Assembly (NCBI RefSeq): GCF_023276405.1 | Contig: NZ_JALRMO010000001.1 | Location: 2,604,001-2,668,000 of the forward strand | Source: Paenibacillus hamazuiensis | Lineage (GTDB): Bacteria; Bacillota; Bacilli; Paenibacillales; NBRC-103111 | Reading direction: 5' to 3' | Length of the DNA stretch: 64,000 bases | Part shown: piece after piece, positions 1 to 7,498 of the stretch | Layout of the letters: the number at the start of each line of letters is the position of its first letter | Position numbering within the stretch: position 1 is the stretch's first letter | Position numbers and translations under genes: made by a program | Notes under the pieces: model-generated | Told to the model about the DNA's origin: nothing | The model's database searches: none | The model's input: only the letters and a program-made list of their open reading frames with translations

Positions 1-243
1 CTCTACGTCAAAGCTTGTTCGCGGGCTTCCTCCGCATTGTTCGAACTGGATGTCGCTTCGATTCTCCTTTGCCCGAAAAAAATCGATCCCGCCTTGCACA
101 ATGCGCTGCGCATGTTTTTTCAAACCACCCACACTCCCAGGTTTTGTTGATGAATTATGCTATGAACCTGCATTGCAAAATGCATCATGTCCATAAGAAT
201 CGCATCCCATCAACCCTATTCGGGCGTTGCGTGGAAAGAAGAA
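1..243. other. No supported gene; flank of the IS insertion
   Basis: No reading frame here has a ribosome binding site or a recognisable product. The stretch is the leftward continuation of the intergenic region downstream of the small basic protein gene at 3933-4295, separated from it by the IS insertion. On the minus strand positions 232-243 are T-rich and would be the tail of that gene's original terminator. Confidence 0.5.
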
Positions 244-272
244 ACCCCGATTCTTCAAAAAAGAATCGGGGT
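244..272 (-). repeat. Target-site duplication, left copy (terminator hairpin)
   Basis: A 29-bp hairpin sequence (arm ACCCCGATTCTT with its complement) abuts the left end of the IS. It is repeated at 3874-3902 with a single mismatch (position 262 versus 3892). On the minus strand it is followed by a T-rich tract, so it is a rho-independent terminator that was duplicated when the IS inserted. Confidence 0.85.
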
Positions 273-355
273 CAGATTGTTGACAAAGCCCCGGTTTTTC
301 GGGGCTTTTGTAGGATCATTTTTTGAATTTAGCCCTAAAAATAGAAGATCGCCTC

Positions 356-1129
356 TTATCCGGCCCTTTTAGCCAGGATATTGGCGATCTTTTTAATGTT
401 TTGACATAGTGCAGTCAGTAATGCTTGCTGCTGCACTTTGTTTCGGCCGCGGAACCGGCAGTAGCGAAGCCCATGGAGCTCTTTGGCATCCGCGAAGCTT
501 CGCTCAATCGTCTGGTATCGTAAGCGGTAGAGATATTTGCCGGACTTGCTTCTACCGTTTTGTTTTACCCACTCTTTACTATCCTGCCATACATGCCTGG
601 TGATGACTTTTTGGTGATTCCGGGACCGGGTACATTCTTTGAGCATGGGGCAGTTCGCACAATGATTCGGATCCGACTTATACTGTCTGTAGCCTTCGCG
701 ATCCGTTGTCGTATATTTCAATTCGTGTTTTTGTGGACATATATACACATTGTTCTCCGCATCATACTTAAATCGCCACTTAGCCATTAATCCTTTAACT
801 GGGGTAAAGGCTCTACCTCCGATGACCGCGTATATTTTCTTGTCTTGAAGCTTTTTGCAAATGTGCGACGTGAAGTAACCTGCATCCAGTGCGACGGCTT
901 CCAGTGTTTTTTCGAATTTAAACTTCTTGATGATATGTTCCAAACGCTCTATGTAAGGGACAGAATCGTGAACATTGCCGGCAGTGACGTGGACATCCAT
1001 GATGATGTTGTATTTGTGGTCGACGGTCCGATGATCGAGATAGAAAAAGCCTTCCGGCTTACCGTCCCGCACCATATAACCGCTCTCCGGATCGGTTGTG
1101 CTTACCTTCGTTAGTTTGGTTTCTTCCAC
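356..1129 (-). CDS. IS1182 transposase, C-terminal phase (orfB)
   Basis: This is the second reading phase (257 residues) of the IS1182 transposase. It holds most of the DDE catalytic fold (DAGYFTS, where the acidic residue lies) and the C-terminal DDE_Tnp_1_6 block with a Cys cluster (CANCPMLKEC) and TIERSFADAKELHGLRY, including a late Glu. It lies in the -1 phase relative to the upstream half at 1144-1722 and has no well-spaced ribosome binding site of its own (the GTG at its head overlaps GAGGAGG). It is therefore most likely translated only by frameshifting from the upstream phase. Identical to 34607-35380. Confidence 0.9.
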   Translation of the reverse strand: MEETKLTKVSTTDPESGYMVRDGKPEGFFYLDHRTVDHKYNIIMDVHVTAGNVHDSVPYIERLEHIIKKFKFEKTLEAVALDAGYFTSHICKKLQDKKIYAVIGGRAFTPVKGLMAKWRFKYDAENNVYICPQKHELKYTTTDREGYRQYKSDPNHCANCPMLKECTRSRNHQKVITRHVWQDSKEWVKQNGRSKSGKYLYRLRYQTIERSFADAKELHGLRYCRFRGRNKVQQQALLTALCQNIKKIANILAKRAG

Positions 1130-1143
1130 CTCCTCTCGTGGCT

Positions 1144-1722
1144 TTAAAGCTTTTTTCCATGAGCCTCGCGATCGGCACGAATTGCTTCGTCCAGTTCTTC
1201 CATGTAGGCCTTCGTACTCTTGGTTACTTCCTCTTGAACAAACTTTCGTTTATTCGCATTGGCCTTAAGATGAGTTGAGTCGGTGATAAGTACCCGACCG
1301 GCAACGAGACGATGTTGAATAGCAAGCAGAACGACCCGGTCGAAGATTTGTTGAAGTACATCGCCTTCTTGAAGACGTTCACGAAAGTAGCTAAGGGTGC
1401 TATGATCCGGCACGCGATCCTTGAGCCCAAGCCCCAGAAACCATCGATAAGCATTATTAGAGAAAACCTCTCTTTCCAACCGTCGTTCGGAGCGAATGCC
1501 GTCAAGATACCCGATCAATAGCATCTTGAAAAGCATGATGGGATCTGCCGAGGGACGTCCATTATCCTCGCAGTAATAAGGACGGACTAAGTCGAGAATA
1601 AAGGAAAAGTCGATATGCTTATGTACTTTACGAAGAGGATGATCTGGATGAACCAGTTCCTCGATACACACCAATTCATATTCATTTTGGACATTCGGAT
1701 TAGAGCGAAGCATAGGATCCAC
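1144..1722 (-). CDS. IS1182 transposase, N-terminal phase (orfA)
   Basis: These 192 residues form the N-terminal half of the transposase, with the DUF772 domain (roughly residues 55-130: [38 protein letters not shown]) and the first catalytic Asp region ([14 protein letters not shown]). The frame stops at a TAA just after A_AAA_AAG (plus-strand 1150-1156). A -1 slip there joins it in frame to 356-1129 to give about 455 residues, a normal length for the family. The start may be GTG at 1722 or the ATG three codons later, which is better spaced from AAGGCGG. Confidence 0.9.
   Translation of the reverse strand: MDPMLRSNPNVQNEYELVCIEELVHPDHPLRKVHKHIDFSFILDLVRPYYCEDNGRPSADPIMLFKMLLIGYLDGIRSERRLEREVFSNNAYRWFLGLGLKDRVPDHSTLSYFRERLQEGDVLQQIFDRVVLLAIQHRLVAGRVLITDSTHLKANANKRKFVQEEVTKSTKAYMEELDEAIRADREAHGKKL
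1150..1156 (-). other. Putative -1 frameshift heptamer A_AAA_AAG
   Basis: Read on the minus strand, six A then G lie in the X_XXY_YYZ register of the upstream transposase phase (codons GGA AAA AAG). The stop codon follows two codons later. The same heptamer is known to direct programmed -1 frameshifting in other IS families. The identical site is at 34580-34586 in copy B. Confidence 0.6.
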
Positions 1723-1827
1723 CGCCTTAAGAGTATATTTACATTATAACATATTAACGCGGTAATTTGTTAAAGATATTGAACGAAAATCGAGTAGGCC
1801 CATGAATGAATTCATGGGCCTCTCACA

Positions 1828-1859
1828 GAACCGGACGTGCGGGTCATCGCATCCGGCTC
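1828..1859 (-). ncRNA. Group II intron domain V
   Basis: On the minus strand this is a 32-nt hairpin with lower arm GAGCCGGA paired to TCCGGTTC, a 2-nt bulge (CG), upper arm TGCG/CGCA and the AGC catalytic triad within the lower stem. It lies nine bases after the reverse transcriptase stop codon. Domain VI follows at 1791-1825, with GAG/CTC pairing around the branch-point A at 1795. Confidence 0.92.
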
Positions 1860-1867
1860 CTCCGCGC

Positions 1868-3193
1868 TTATCCCCGCTGGGGATGATGTTCATTATAGAT
1901 GTCTACGAGAAAAACGAGACCTCTTTCTCTGAACCAATCGTTTGGCATTGCAACACTGGCTGGCTTGGATAGCGAGCTTCTCCATGCGAACATACGCATC
2001 TTGGGAAGCTCTCCCCTCCACTTATTCTTTCTTAGTGCCCTGTAGAAGTTCTTCGGCTTTTTCCAGCTCCGCAACTGTACCATCCGGAGCCTTCTCCTTA
2101 TCCATGCATCGTACTCTCTCATCAGACTTCCTACGTTGCCCCAGCCAAAATAGCTACCCCATCCACGTAAATATGGATTCAACTTCTTTCGGATCAGCTG
2201 TTCCACATTCACCGTTTGGTTCCGCCGCGTAATTGCTTTCACGCGTTCTTTAAATTTCTGTTTGGCTTTCGAGGATGGAGTAACCCAAAATCCCGGTTTA
2301 AACTCATGACCTAGGAACATAAAGGACTGTTCCAAGTTGTTCACGATCTTGGTTTTCTCCGGGTGTACTTTGAGCCCAAGCTCTTGTTCCAGTAGACGAA
2401 TAACACCTTGGAGTACCCTCTCTGCCCCCTTTTGGGATTTGCAGCAGATCACAAAATCATCGGCGTACCGTGTTATACGGTGCTTCCGTTCAGTCATGAG
2501 CTTATCCAGCGGGTTTAGGTAGATATTCGCCAAAAGCGGACTAATAACCCCACCCTGTGGACTTCCTTGCTCGTTCAGGTGAAAACTTCCGTTCTCCATG
2601 ACTCCGGACTTTAAGAAGCTTTCTATGAGCTTTAGGACACTACCATCCACCACTTCTTCCTTGACGGCCTTAAGCAACTTGTCATGTGGAATGAGATCGA
2701 AATACGATTTCAGGTCGGCGTCGATCACATAAACGTATCCATCCATGAGATCTTTCCGAATGTTCTCCAGCGCCATGTGTGCACTGCGTCCCGGGCGAAA
2801 CCCAAAACTACACTCCATAAATGTCGCCTCGTAAATCGGTTCGAGGATTCGGCGGGTCGCCGCCTGTACTACGCGATCGCGAATTGCGGGTATCCCGAGC
2901 GGCCTTTGACCCCCATTTTCCTTGGAAATGTACATGCGCCTGACCGGCATCGGCTTGTATGCCTTCGCCCGCAGCTCCTGCTGAAGCGTTCTTAAGTTAC
3001 GCTCCAGTTCACTCTCGAATACCTTTATGGTCACTCCGTCTACTCCCGCTGCTCCCCGGTTGCGCTTGACCTCCCGGAATGCCTCCTCAAGGTTCGGCAT
3101 CGCCCATATCTTGTCGATGAGGCTGTGCCATCTGCGTTTTCTCGGGACTTCTACTCCCTCACGAAAGCCTACCTCTCCTTTTCCTTCCTTCAT
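1868..3193 (-). CDS. ltrA: Group II intron reverse transcriptase/maturase
   Basis: This 441-residue protein copies the intron RNA into DNA during retrohoming and assists splicing. Visible RT blocks are RPLGIPAIRDRVVQ (97-110), the first catalytic Asp in VIDADLKSYF (158-160), QGSPQGGVISPLLANIYL (209-226) and the catalytic YADD (243-246). A maturase/thumb region follows (NPYLRGWGSYF near 342). The protein ends without an HNH endonuclease domain, as in class C introns, which rely on terminator hairpins as targets. It is intact, so the intron may be active. The ATG at 3193 follows AAGGAA eight bases upstream. Confidence 0.95.
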   Translation of the reverse strand: MKEGKGEVGFREGVEVPRKRRWHSLIDKIWAMPNLEEAFREVKRNRGAAGVDGVTIKVFESELERNLRTLQQELRAKAYKPMPVRRMYISKENGGQRPLGIPAIRDRVVQAATRRILEPIYEATFMECSFGFRPGRSAHMALENIRKDLMDGYVYVIDADLKSYFDLIPHDKLLKAVKEEVVDGSVLKLIESFLKSGVMENGSFHLNEQGSPQGGVISPLLANIYLNPLDKLMTERKHRITRYADDFVICCKSQKGAERVLQGVIRLLEQELGLKVHPEKTKIVNNLEQSFMFLGHEFKPGFWVTPSSKAKQKFKERVKAITRRNQTVNVEQLIRKKLNPYLRGWGSYFGWGNVGSLMREYDAWIRRRLRMVQLRSWKKPKNFYRALRKNKWRGELPKMRMFAWRSSLSKPASVAMPNDWFRERGLVFLVDIYNEHHPQRG

Positions 3194-3847
3194 GTCTCGT
3201 GTTCCTTCCCTTTCAGTTTCCGGACGTATAGCTAATCTTTCAGCCTTTCCGGTTCCCCTTCGGTACTCCGCCCCAGACGGCCTACCCTTTTGTTCAGCCC
3301 CGGCTCTTCGCTCTTCTTGGCTCCCCGGCTTCTGTCTGGCACATGACGGCTTCCTAGGTGGTTATGCTTTTCTTCCACGGTTCCGGGCTTCGCACCAAGT
3401 CTTTGCCTTTTGGGTCTAAGCTTGCACCGACAACGTTGGTGTCGGTTCACTTGCCATTGCGGCTTTTCCGGCAAGCTTTCTCACTACTATCCCTTCGTAT
3501 GACTGCTCACCATCCATCATTCTGTCTTAGCCCTATAAGCCTTGAAAAGAGTTTACCGCTATGCGGAAGACGATAAGCCCTCCTTGGGTCACGTCATCGT
3601 CTTTCCCCCGAATCCAGTCCTCCTAACTTTCGAAGCCTATGGTGGTATAGGACGTCCCCTTCTCTTGCAGGGTTATCCGGCTTCGCCAGCCAACATGGTT
3701 CATGCCGCCTGTTCCGGGTTTTGCCTTCTGATCCTCCGCACCCTCCCTTACGGCCAGAGCACTACCAGTCGGCTATGCGCTTCCGCCACCCCGCGGTGCG
3801 CTCGGGACTTTCACCCGTTAGTACGATGCGCTGCCAAGCGCACAAGT

Positions 3848-3872
3848 AGCCTGTTGGGTTTTTCAACAGGCT
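3848..3872 (-). terminator. IS 5'-end hairpin (intron 5' exon)
   Basis: A nine-base-pair stem (AGCCTGTTG/CAACAGGCT) with a seven-base loop forms the outer end of the IS. In copy B it is followed by ACTTTTT, making a rho-independent terminator that would shield the transposase from outside transcription. In copy A the group II intron sits four bases into the tail. Confidence 0.75.
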
Positions 3873-3873
3873 G

Positions 3874-3902
3874 ACCCCGATTCTTCAAAAATGAATCGGG
3901 GT
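3874..3902 (-). terminator. Target-site duplication, right copy; terminator of 3933-4295
   Basis: A 29-bp hairpin that is the second copy of 244-272 and lies 30 bases beyond the stop codon of the small basic protein gene. The IS end (CAG) follows it directly on the minus strand, so the original T tail has been displaced to 232-243. Confidence 0.8.
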
Positions 3903-3932
3903 CTTTTTCCTTAGACTGAAATGAAACGATTG

Positions 3933-4295
3933 TTAAATCCGAACAACGTAGGCTTCCACGTCCTCCGGAATCAATCGGGTAGCTACCAAATCGCCGTTGG
4001 CATTTCTGACACGCAGCGTATAAGACACTGTTGTTAAAGTAGCAATATTGAATCTTGCGACGCCGAAATCATCGAAGTTTGCTGTCATCGTAACTCCGGG
4101 TCTTGTTACAGTTGCCGTCCAATTCGTTGTTTCACGGGGGACGCCGTTATTATTCGTAACGATGATATGAAGGTTGCCCAGCGTTTGGAGAGCTCGTTTC
4201 TTCTTTTTGACAACTTTTCTGACTTTTTTCATCAGCACCTTTTTGATCAATGCTTTTTGCGCGGAGGACAGTTGAGCACGGGCACGAATCGCCAT
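3933..4295 (-). CDS. Small basic protein with C-terminal beta-sandwich-like domain
   Basis: No family is recognised with certainty. The 120-residue product starts at an ATG nine bases after GAAGGAGGTG. Residues 1-40 are strongly basic and helical (QKALIKKVLMKKVRKVVKKKKR), without a signal peptide. Residues 48-120 (LHIIVTNNNGVP, TVTRPGVTMTANFDDFGVARF, YTLRVRNANGDLVATRLI) read as alternating beta strands like a carboxypeptidase-regulatory or Ig-like fold. An internal KK-rich surface plus a beta domain would suit a structural or spore-associated protein, but that is only a guess. It is monocistronic, and an IS sits in its terminator. Confidence 0.75.
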   Translation of the reverse strand: MAIRARAQLSSAQKALIKKVLMKKVRKVVKKKKRALQTLGNLHIIVTNNNGVPRETTNWTATVTRPGVTMTANFDDFGVARFNIATLTTVSYTLRVRNANGDLVATRLIPEDVEAYVVRI

Positions 4296-4591
4296 AAGTT
4301 TCACCTCCTTCGCTTTCAGGATGATACAGTAAATGTACAAGACGCAACGATTGACTGTCTATTTACCTATTTTTCTATGAAAAGGCTGTAATCACGATAA
4401 ATGATAGTTTGAAACCGGCAGTGCCCCATATTTGTACAATTTGTGTCTCTGTAGATACTGTTACTCATATCTGCGTGAAATGAGCGGGTTTGCCGCGTCC
4501 TTCGCCCTTTTCAACGCCGCCAAAGGACTTCGTTGCGATCCGTCAATCGCATCGTGGCCGTCCTGCGATGCTACAAATATATAATTTTCCT
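4296..4591. other. Intergenic region without recognised gene
   Basis: About 300 bases separate two divergent genes. The right part is AT-rich and holds the putative promoter at 4592-4619. No conserved RNA or small gene with a ribosome binding site was seen. Confidence 0.4.
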
Positions 4592-4619
4592 TTGAAATTA
4601 TGTTAATATTCGGTATTCT
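4592..4619 (+). promoter_or_regulatory. Putative SigA-type promoter of the GAF-sigma gene
   Basis: TTGAAA (4592-4597) and TATTCT (4614-4619) are spaced by 16 bases and lie 37 bases upstream of the TTG start at 4656. Matches are moderate. Confidence 0.45.
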
Positions 4620-4655
4620 TGTTAATAGGAAATTATAGCGATAAGGGAGATTACT

Positions 4656-5705
4656 TTGACCACACTTGCATTAGATATCCAACAATGGAAAAATATATGT
4701 AAAAACGAATTTGAGATGGATCCTAATGATGTTCCTGTCCCTCAAAATAGGCTCACGAAAACAGAACTAAATAGAAAACGATCTCAGCTGGATGAATTTT
4801 TATCCGGCAACAGCCGCTTTACCGAGTATATTGTTGGCGAAGTCAAGGACACTCCTTTTTTACTGGCGATTACTGACCATAAGGGCTTTCTTCTAAAAAT
4901 GTATTGTGATACTACCATGGGAAATTTAATCCATAAAATGGGAATAACGGAAGGCGTGCAGTTCAGAGAGCAGGATGCCGGAATCAACTCGATATCTATG
5001 TCTGTTCGCTTTCAAGAGGCGGTCAAAATAACGGGGAATGAACATTTTCATTATTGCCTTCAAGATAAATCCTGTTTTTCCATCCCTTTGCGGTTATCGC
5101 ATAAGGAAATTGGGACATTTTCAATTATGACGTTCGCTGAACATATGGGTAATAATCTTTTACAGTTGATAACTTCTTCCGTTAAAAAGGCGGAACAAAT
5201 CAGAACCACTCATGAATTTTACGAGTTATATAATCATGACGTTTATCGTTATTTATGTTATTTGACAAAAGATAAAGAGATTGCCAAGGATCTGAGCCAA
5301 CAAACTTTTTTATCCATCTTTAATGGAATAGAGTCCTTTAAACAGGAAAGCTCTCCAAAATCATGGATCTATCGGATTGCACATAATACATTTGTATCCT
5401 GGTATCGAAAAGAACGTAAACTGAAAACCCTTCATTTGGACGAACATGCCCAATTTATACAAACGCAATTTCATGAACCGCATCGATATGCGGAAATTCA
5501 ATGGCAGCTAAATGAAGTTATAGAACATATATCAAAGCTGAAACCGGATTATCAGGAAGTCATTTACTTACGGGAGTTTAAGCAATTAAGTTATCAGGAA
5601 ATTTCCGACTGCACGGGTTGGTCTAATTCAAATATAAAAACCATGTTGTATCGGGCTAGAAATAAACTAAAAATATTAATTGAGAAAGCAAACATCCGCA
5701 AGTGA
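4656..5705 (+). CDS. ECF-type sigma factor with N-terminal GAF-like sensor
   Basis: A 349-residue protein. Residues about 195-265 form sigma region 2 (YNHDVYRYLCYLTKDKEIAKDLSQQTF, SPKSWIYRIAHNTFVSWYRKER) and about 290-345 form region 4 (LKPDYQEVIYLREFKQLSYQEIS, helix-turn-helix). The first 185 residues are a separate domain of the GAF/PocR-like kind seen in AcoR activators (ITDHKGFLL, GVQFREQDAGINSIS, FSIPLRLSHKEIGTFSI), which normally senses small molecules. No anti-sigma gene lies next to it, so the sensor may control activity directly. TTG start with AAGGGAGA five bases upstream. It converges on the cys operon and shares its terminator. Confidence 0.88.
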   Translation: MTTLALDIQQWKNICKNEFEMDPNDVPVPQNRLTKTELNRKRSQLDEFLSGNSRFTEYIVGEVKDTPFLLAITDHKGFLLKMYCDTTMGNLIHKMGITEGVQFREQDAGINSISMSVRFQEAVKITGNEHFHYCLQDKSCFSIPLRLSHKEIGTFSIMTFAEHMGNNLLQLITSSVKKAEQIRTTHEFYELYNHDVYRYLCYLTKDKEIAKDLSQQTFLSIFNGIESFKQESSPKSWIYRIAHNTFVSWYRKERKLKTLHLDEHAQFIQTQFHEPHRYAEIQWQLNEVIEHISKLKPDYQEVIYLREFKQLSYQEISDCTGWSNSNIKTMLYRARNKLKILIEKANIRK

Positions 5706-5707
5706 TA

Positions 5708-5742
5708 AAAGAGCCGCGGCAGGATTCCTGCCGTGGCTCTTT
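5708..5742. terminator. Bidirectional terminator between sigma factor and cysI
   Basis: A hairpin AAAGAGCC(G)CGGCAGG / CCTGCCGTGGCTCTTT with a short loop has A and T runs on both sides. It serves the two convergent genes. Confidence 0.88.
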
Positions 5743-5751
5743 AAACGAACG

Positions 5752-7470
5752 TTAATCATGGAAATTGGTACCGTCTGTTGTCGCGGCGATAATGCCTGTG
5801 CGAATGACGAAATCGCCGAAGTGCTCCCCGCTTTCCCTTTCTTTCGCATACCGGGGTAGCAGCAAACGAAGTTCACGGAGAATTTCTTCCTCTCCGATAT
5901 TTTCCCGGTACATCTTGCTTAACCGGCTGCCGTCAAATGCAGCGCCCAGATACATATTGTATTTGCCCGGTGCTTTTCCGATAAAACCGATCTCAGAGAG
6001 TGCATGGCGTGCGCAGCCGTTCGGGCAACCTGTCATCCGAATCGTAATTTCCTCATCCCGCAGCCCATTCTCGTCCAAAATCTCCTCGATTTTGTCGATC
6101 AGCACGGGCAGGTAACGCTCGGCTTCGGCCATGGCCAGACCGCAGGTAGGCAGCGCCACACAGGCCATCGAGCTGCGGCGGAGCCCGGAATGACGTTTGC
6201 CATCGTGCAGTCCGTAGCGTTCAAGCAGCTCGGTAATCTCCGCTTTCTTTTGTGGCGACACATTGGCGATGATCAGGTTCTGGTTGGCGGTTAAACGGAA
6301 ATCGCCGGTATGAACCTTGGCAATTTCCCGCAAGCCCGTCATCAATGGATAACCTTCGTAGTCCGTAACGCGGCCGCCCTGGATGAACATCGTAAAATGC
6401 CACTTATCGCCTACGCCCTGCACCCAGCCGTACCGGTCTCCGTTATCGTTAAAGTGATACGGCTTGGCCTCGCCTAACCTCCAGCCCAGACGGCGTTCCA
6501 GCTCCTCCTTGACCGTCTCCAGCCCGAGCCGGTCCACCGTATATTTGAAACGGGCGTTTTTGCGCTGCGAACGGTTGCCGTAGTCGCGCTGAATCGTGAT
6601 GACTTTCTCGGCAACGTCGTAAATTTGCTCCGGCTTGCAAAAGCCGATCACTTTGGCCAGCTGCGGATACGTCTCCTTGTCGCCGTGCGACATCCCCATC
6701 CCGCCGCCGATCGCAACGTTGAAGCCTGTGAGCCGCCCATCCTCGACAATCGCAATAAATCCCAAATCCTGCGAATAGACGTCGACGTCATTGGACGGCG
6801 GAACGGCAATGCCGATTTTAAATTTCCGCGGCAAATAAAGCGGTCCGTACATCGGTTCGATCTCTTCCTGCTCCGGAGTCGACGCAACGATTTCCTCATC
6901 AAGCCACAGTTCGTGATAAGCTCTCGTCCGCGGCAGCAAATCGTTGCTTAACCGCTTCGCCCATTCGTACACCTCGGCATGAATTTCCGATTGATACGGA
7001 TTGGGGTTGCACATGACATTCCGGTTCACATCACCGCACGCGGCAATCGTATCGAGCAGCGCCTGATGGATGGATTGGATCGTTTTTTTCATATTCCATT
7101 TCAAAATCCCATGCATCTGGAACGTCTGGCGCGTCGTGAGCTTTAAGGTGCCGTTCCCGTATTTCCGGGCCAGCTCATCCATCACGAGCCACTGCCCGGG
7201 TTGAGCGACGCCGCCCGGCATCCGTACGCGCAGCATGAATTGATAGGCAGGCTCAAGCTTCTGCTTCTGCCTTTCGTTTCGAAGATCGCGGTCGTCCTGG
7301 AGGTAGCTGCCATGAAACTTCATCAGTCGGTTATCGTCATCCGGAATGCCGGCACTGAGCGGTCCCAGCATCGATTCGGCCAAGGTGCCCCGCAAATAAT
7401 TGCTTTCGAGCTTAATGCGCTCTACATCACTTGGTGGCCCTTCCGGCGCGGTTAATTTTGTATTTGCCAT
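5752..7470 (-). CDS. cysI: Assimilatory sulfite reductase (NADPH), hemoprotein beta subunit
   Basis: A 572-residue cytosolic enzyme that reduces sulfite to sulfide with electrons from CysJ in cysteine synthesis. The four Cys that bind the 4Fe-4S/siroheme centre are visible at 437, 443 (CVALPTC), 482 and 486 (TGCPNGC). Other signatures are [12 protein letters not shown] (111-122), NVMCNPNPY (151-159) and the siroheme-binding region around [19 protein letters not shown]. Full length. It lies 28 bases after cysJ and is the second gene of that operon, ending at the shared terminator. Confidence 0.97.
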   Translation of the reverse strand: MANTKLTAPEGPPSDVERIKLESNYLRGTLAESMLGPLSAGIPDDDNRLMKFHGSYLQDDRDLRNERQKQKLEPAYQFMLRVRMPGGVAQPGQWLVMDELARKYGNGTLKLTTRQTFQMHGILKWNMKKTIQSIHQALLDTIAACGDVNRNVMCNPNPYQSEIHAEVYEWAKRLSNDLLPRTRAYHELWLDEEIVASTPEQEEIEPMYGPLYLPRKFKIGIAVPPSNDVDVYSQDLGFIAIVEDGRLTGFNVAIGGGMGMSHGDKETYPQLAKVIGFCKPEQIYDVAEKVITIQRDYGNRSQRKNARFKYTVDRLGLETVKEELERRLGWRLGEAKPYHFNDNGDRYGWVQGVGDKWHFTMFIQGGRVTDYEGYPLMTGLREIAKVHTGDFRLTANQNLIIANVSPQKKAEITELLERYGLHDGKRHSGLRRSSMACVALPTCGLAMAEAERYLPVLIDKIEEILDENGLRDEEITIRMTGCPNGCARHALSEIGFIGKAPGKYNMYLGAAFDGSRLSKMYRENIGEEEILRELRLLLPRYAKERESGEHFGDFVIRTGIIAATTDGTNFHD

Positions 7471-7498
7471 ACTAAGTCGTACCCCTCTCTATCTCAAA

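Larger units (their letters stand above)
1789..3843 (-). mobile_element. Group II intron (class C-like) inserted in the IS
   Basis: The intron starts on the minus strand with GTGCGC and ends in AT, matching the group II boundary rule GUGYG...AY. It carries a domain V and a domain VI with a bulged A at 1795, seven nucleotides from the 3' end. Excision rejoins ...GGCTACTT to TTTCGTTC, exactly the uninterrupted sequence of IS copy B. The 5' exon is a hairpin (3848-3872) followed by a T-rich tail. Insertion downstream of terminator hairpins and the lack of an endonuclease domain in its protein are features of bacterial class C introns. Positions 3194-3843 hold domains I-IV; no other gene is supported there. 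Confidence 0.95.
273..3873 (-). mobile_element. IS1182-family element, copy A, split by a group II intron
   Basis: The element runs from CTG-side to CAG-side imperfect terminal inverted repeats (about 20 bp, beginning CAGCCTGTTGAAAAA and CAGATTGTTGACAAA). It is 3601 bp long. Subtracting the intron at 1789-3843 (2055 bp) leaves 1546 bp, exactly the length of copy B at 33918-35463. It encodes an IS1182-type transposase in two overlapping phases. The flanking duplication is a whole terminator hairpin of 29 bp. The transposase sequences of the two copies are identical, so transposition was recent. Confidence 0.93.

Noticed and set aside
15-326. ORF at the left edge
   Set aside because: Runs through the terminator duplication into the IS end; no start signal.
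3194-3843. ORFs inside the intron 5' half on both strands
   Set aside because: They lie in the structured domains I-IV of the group II intron and have no start signals.
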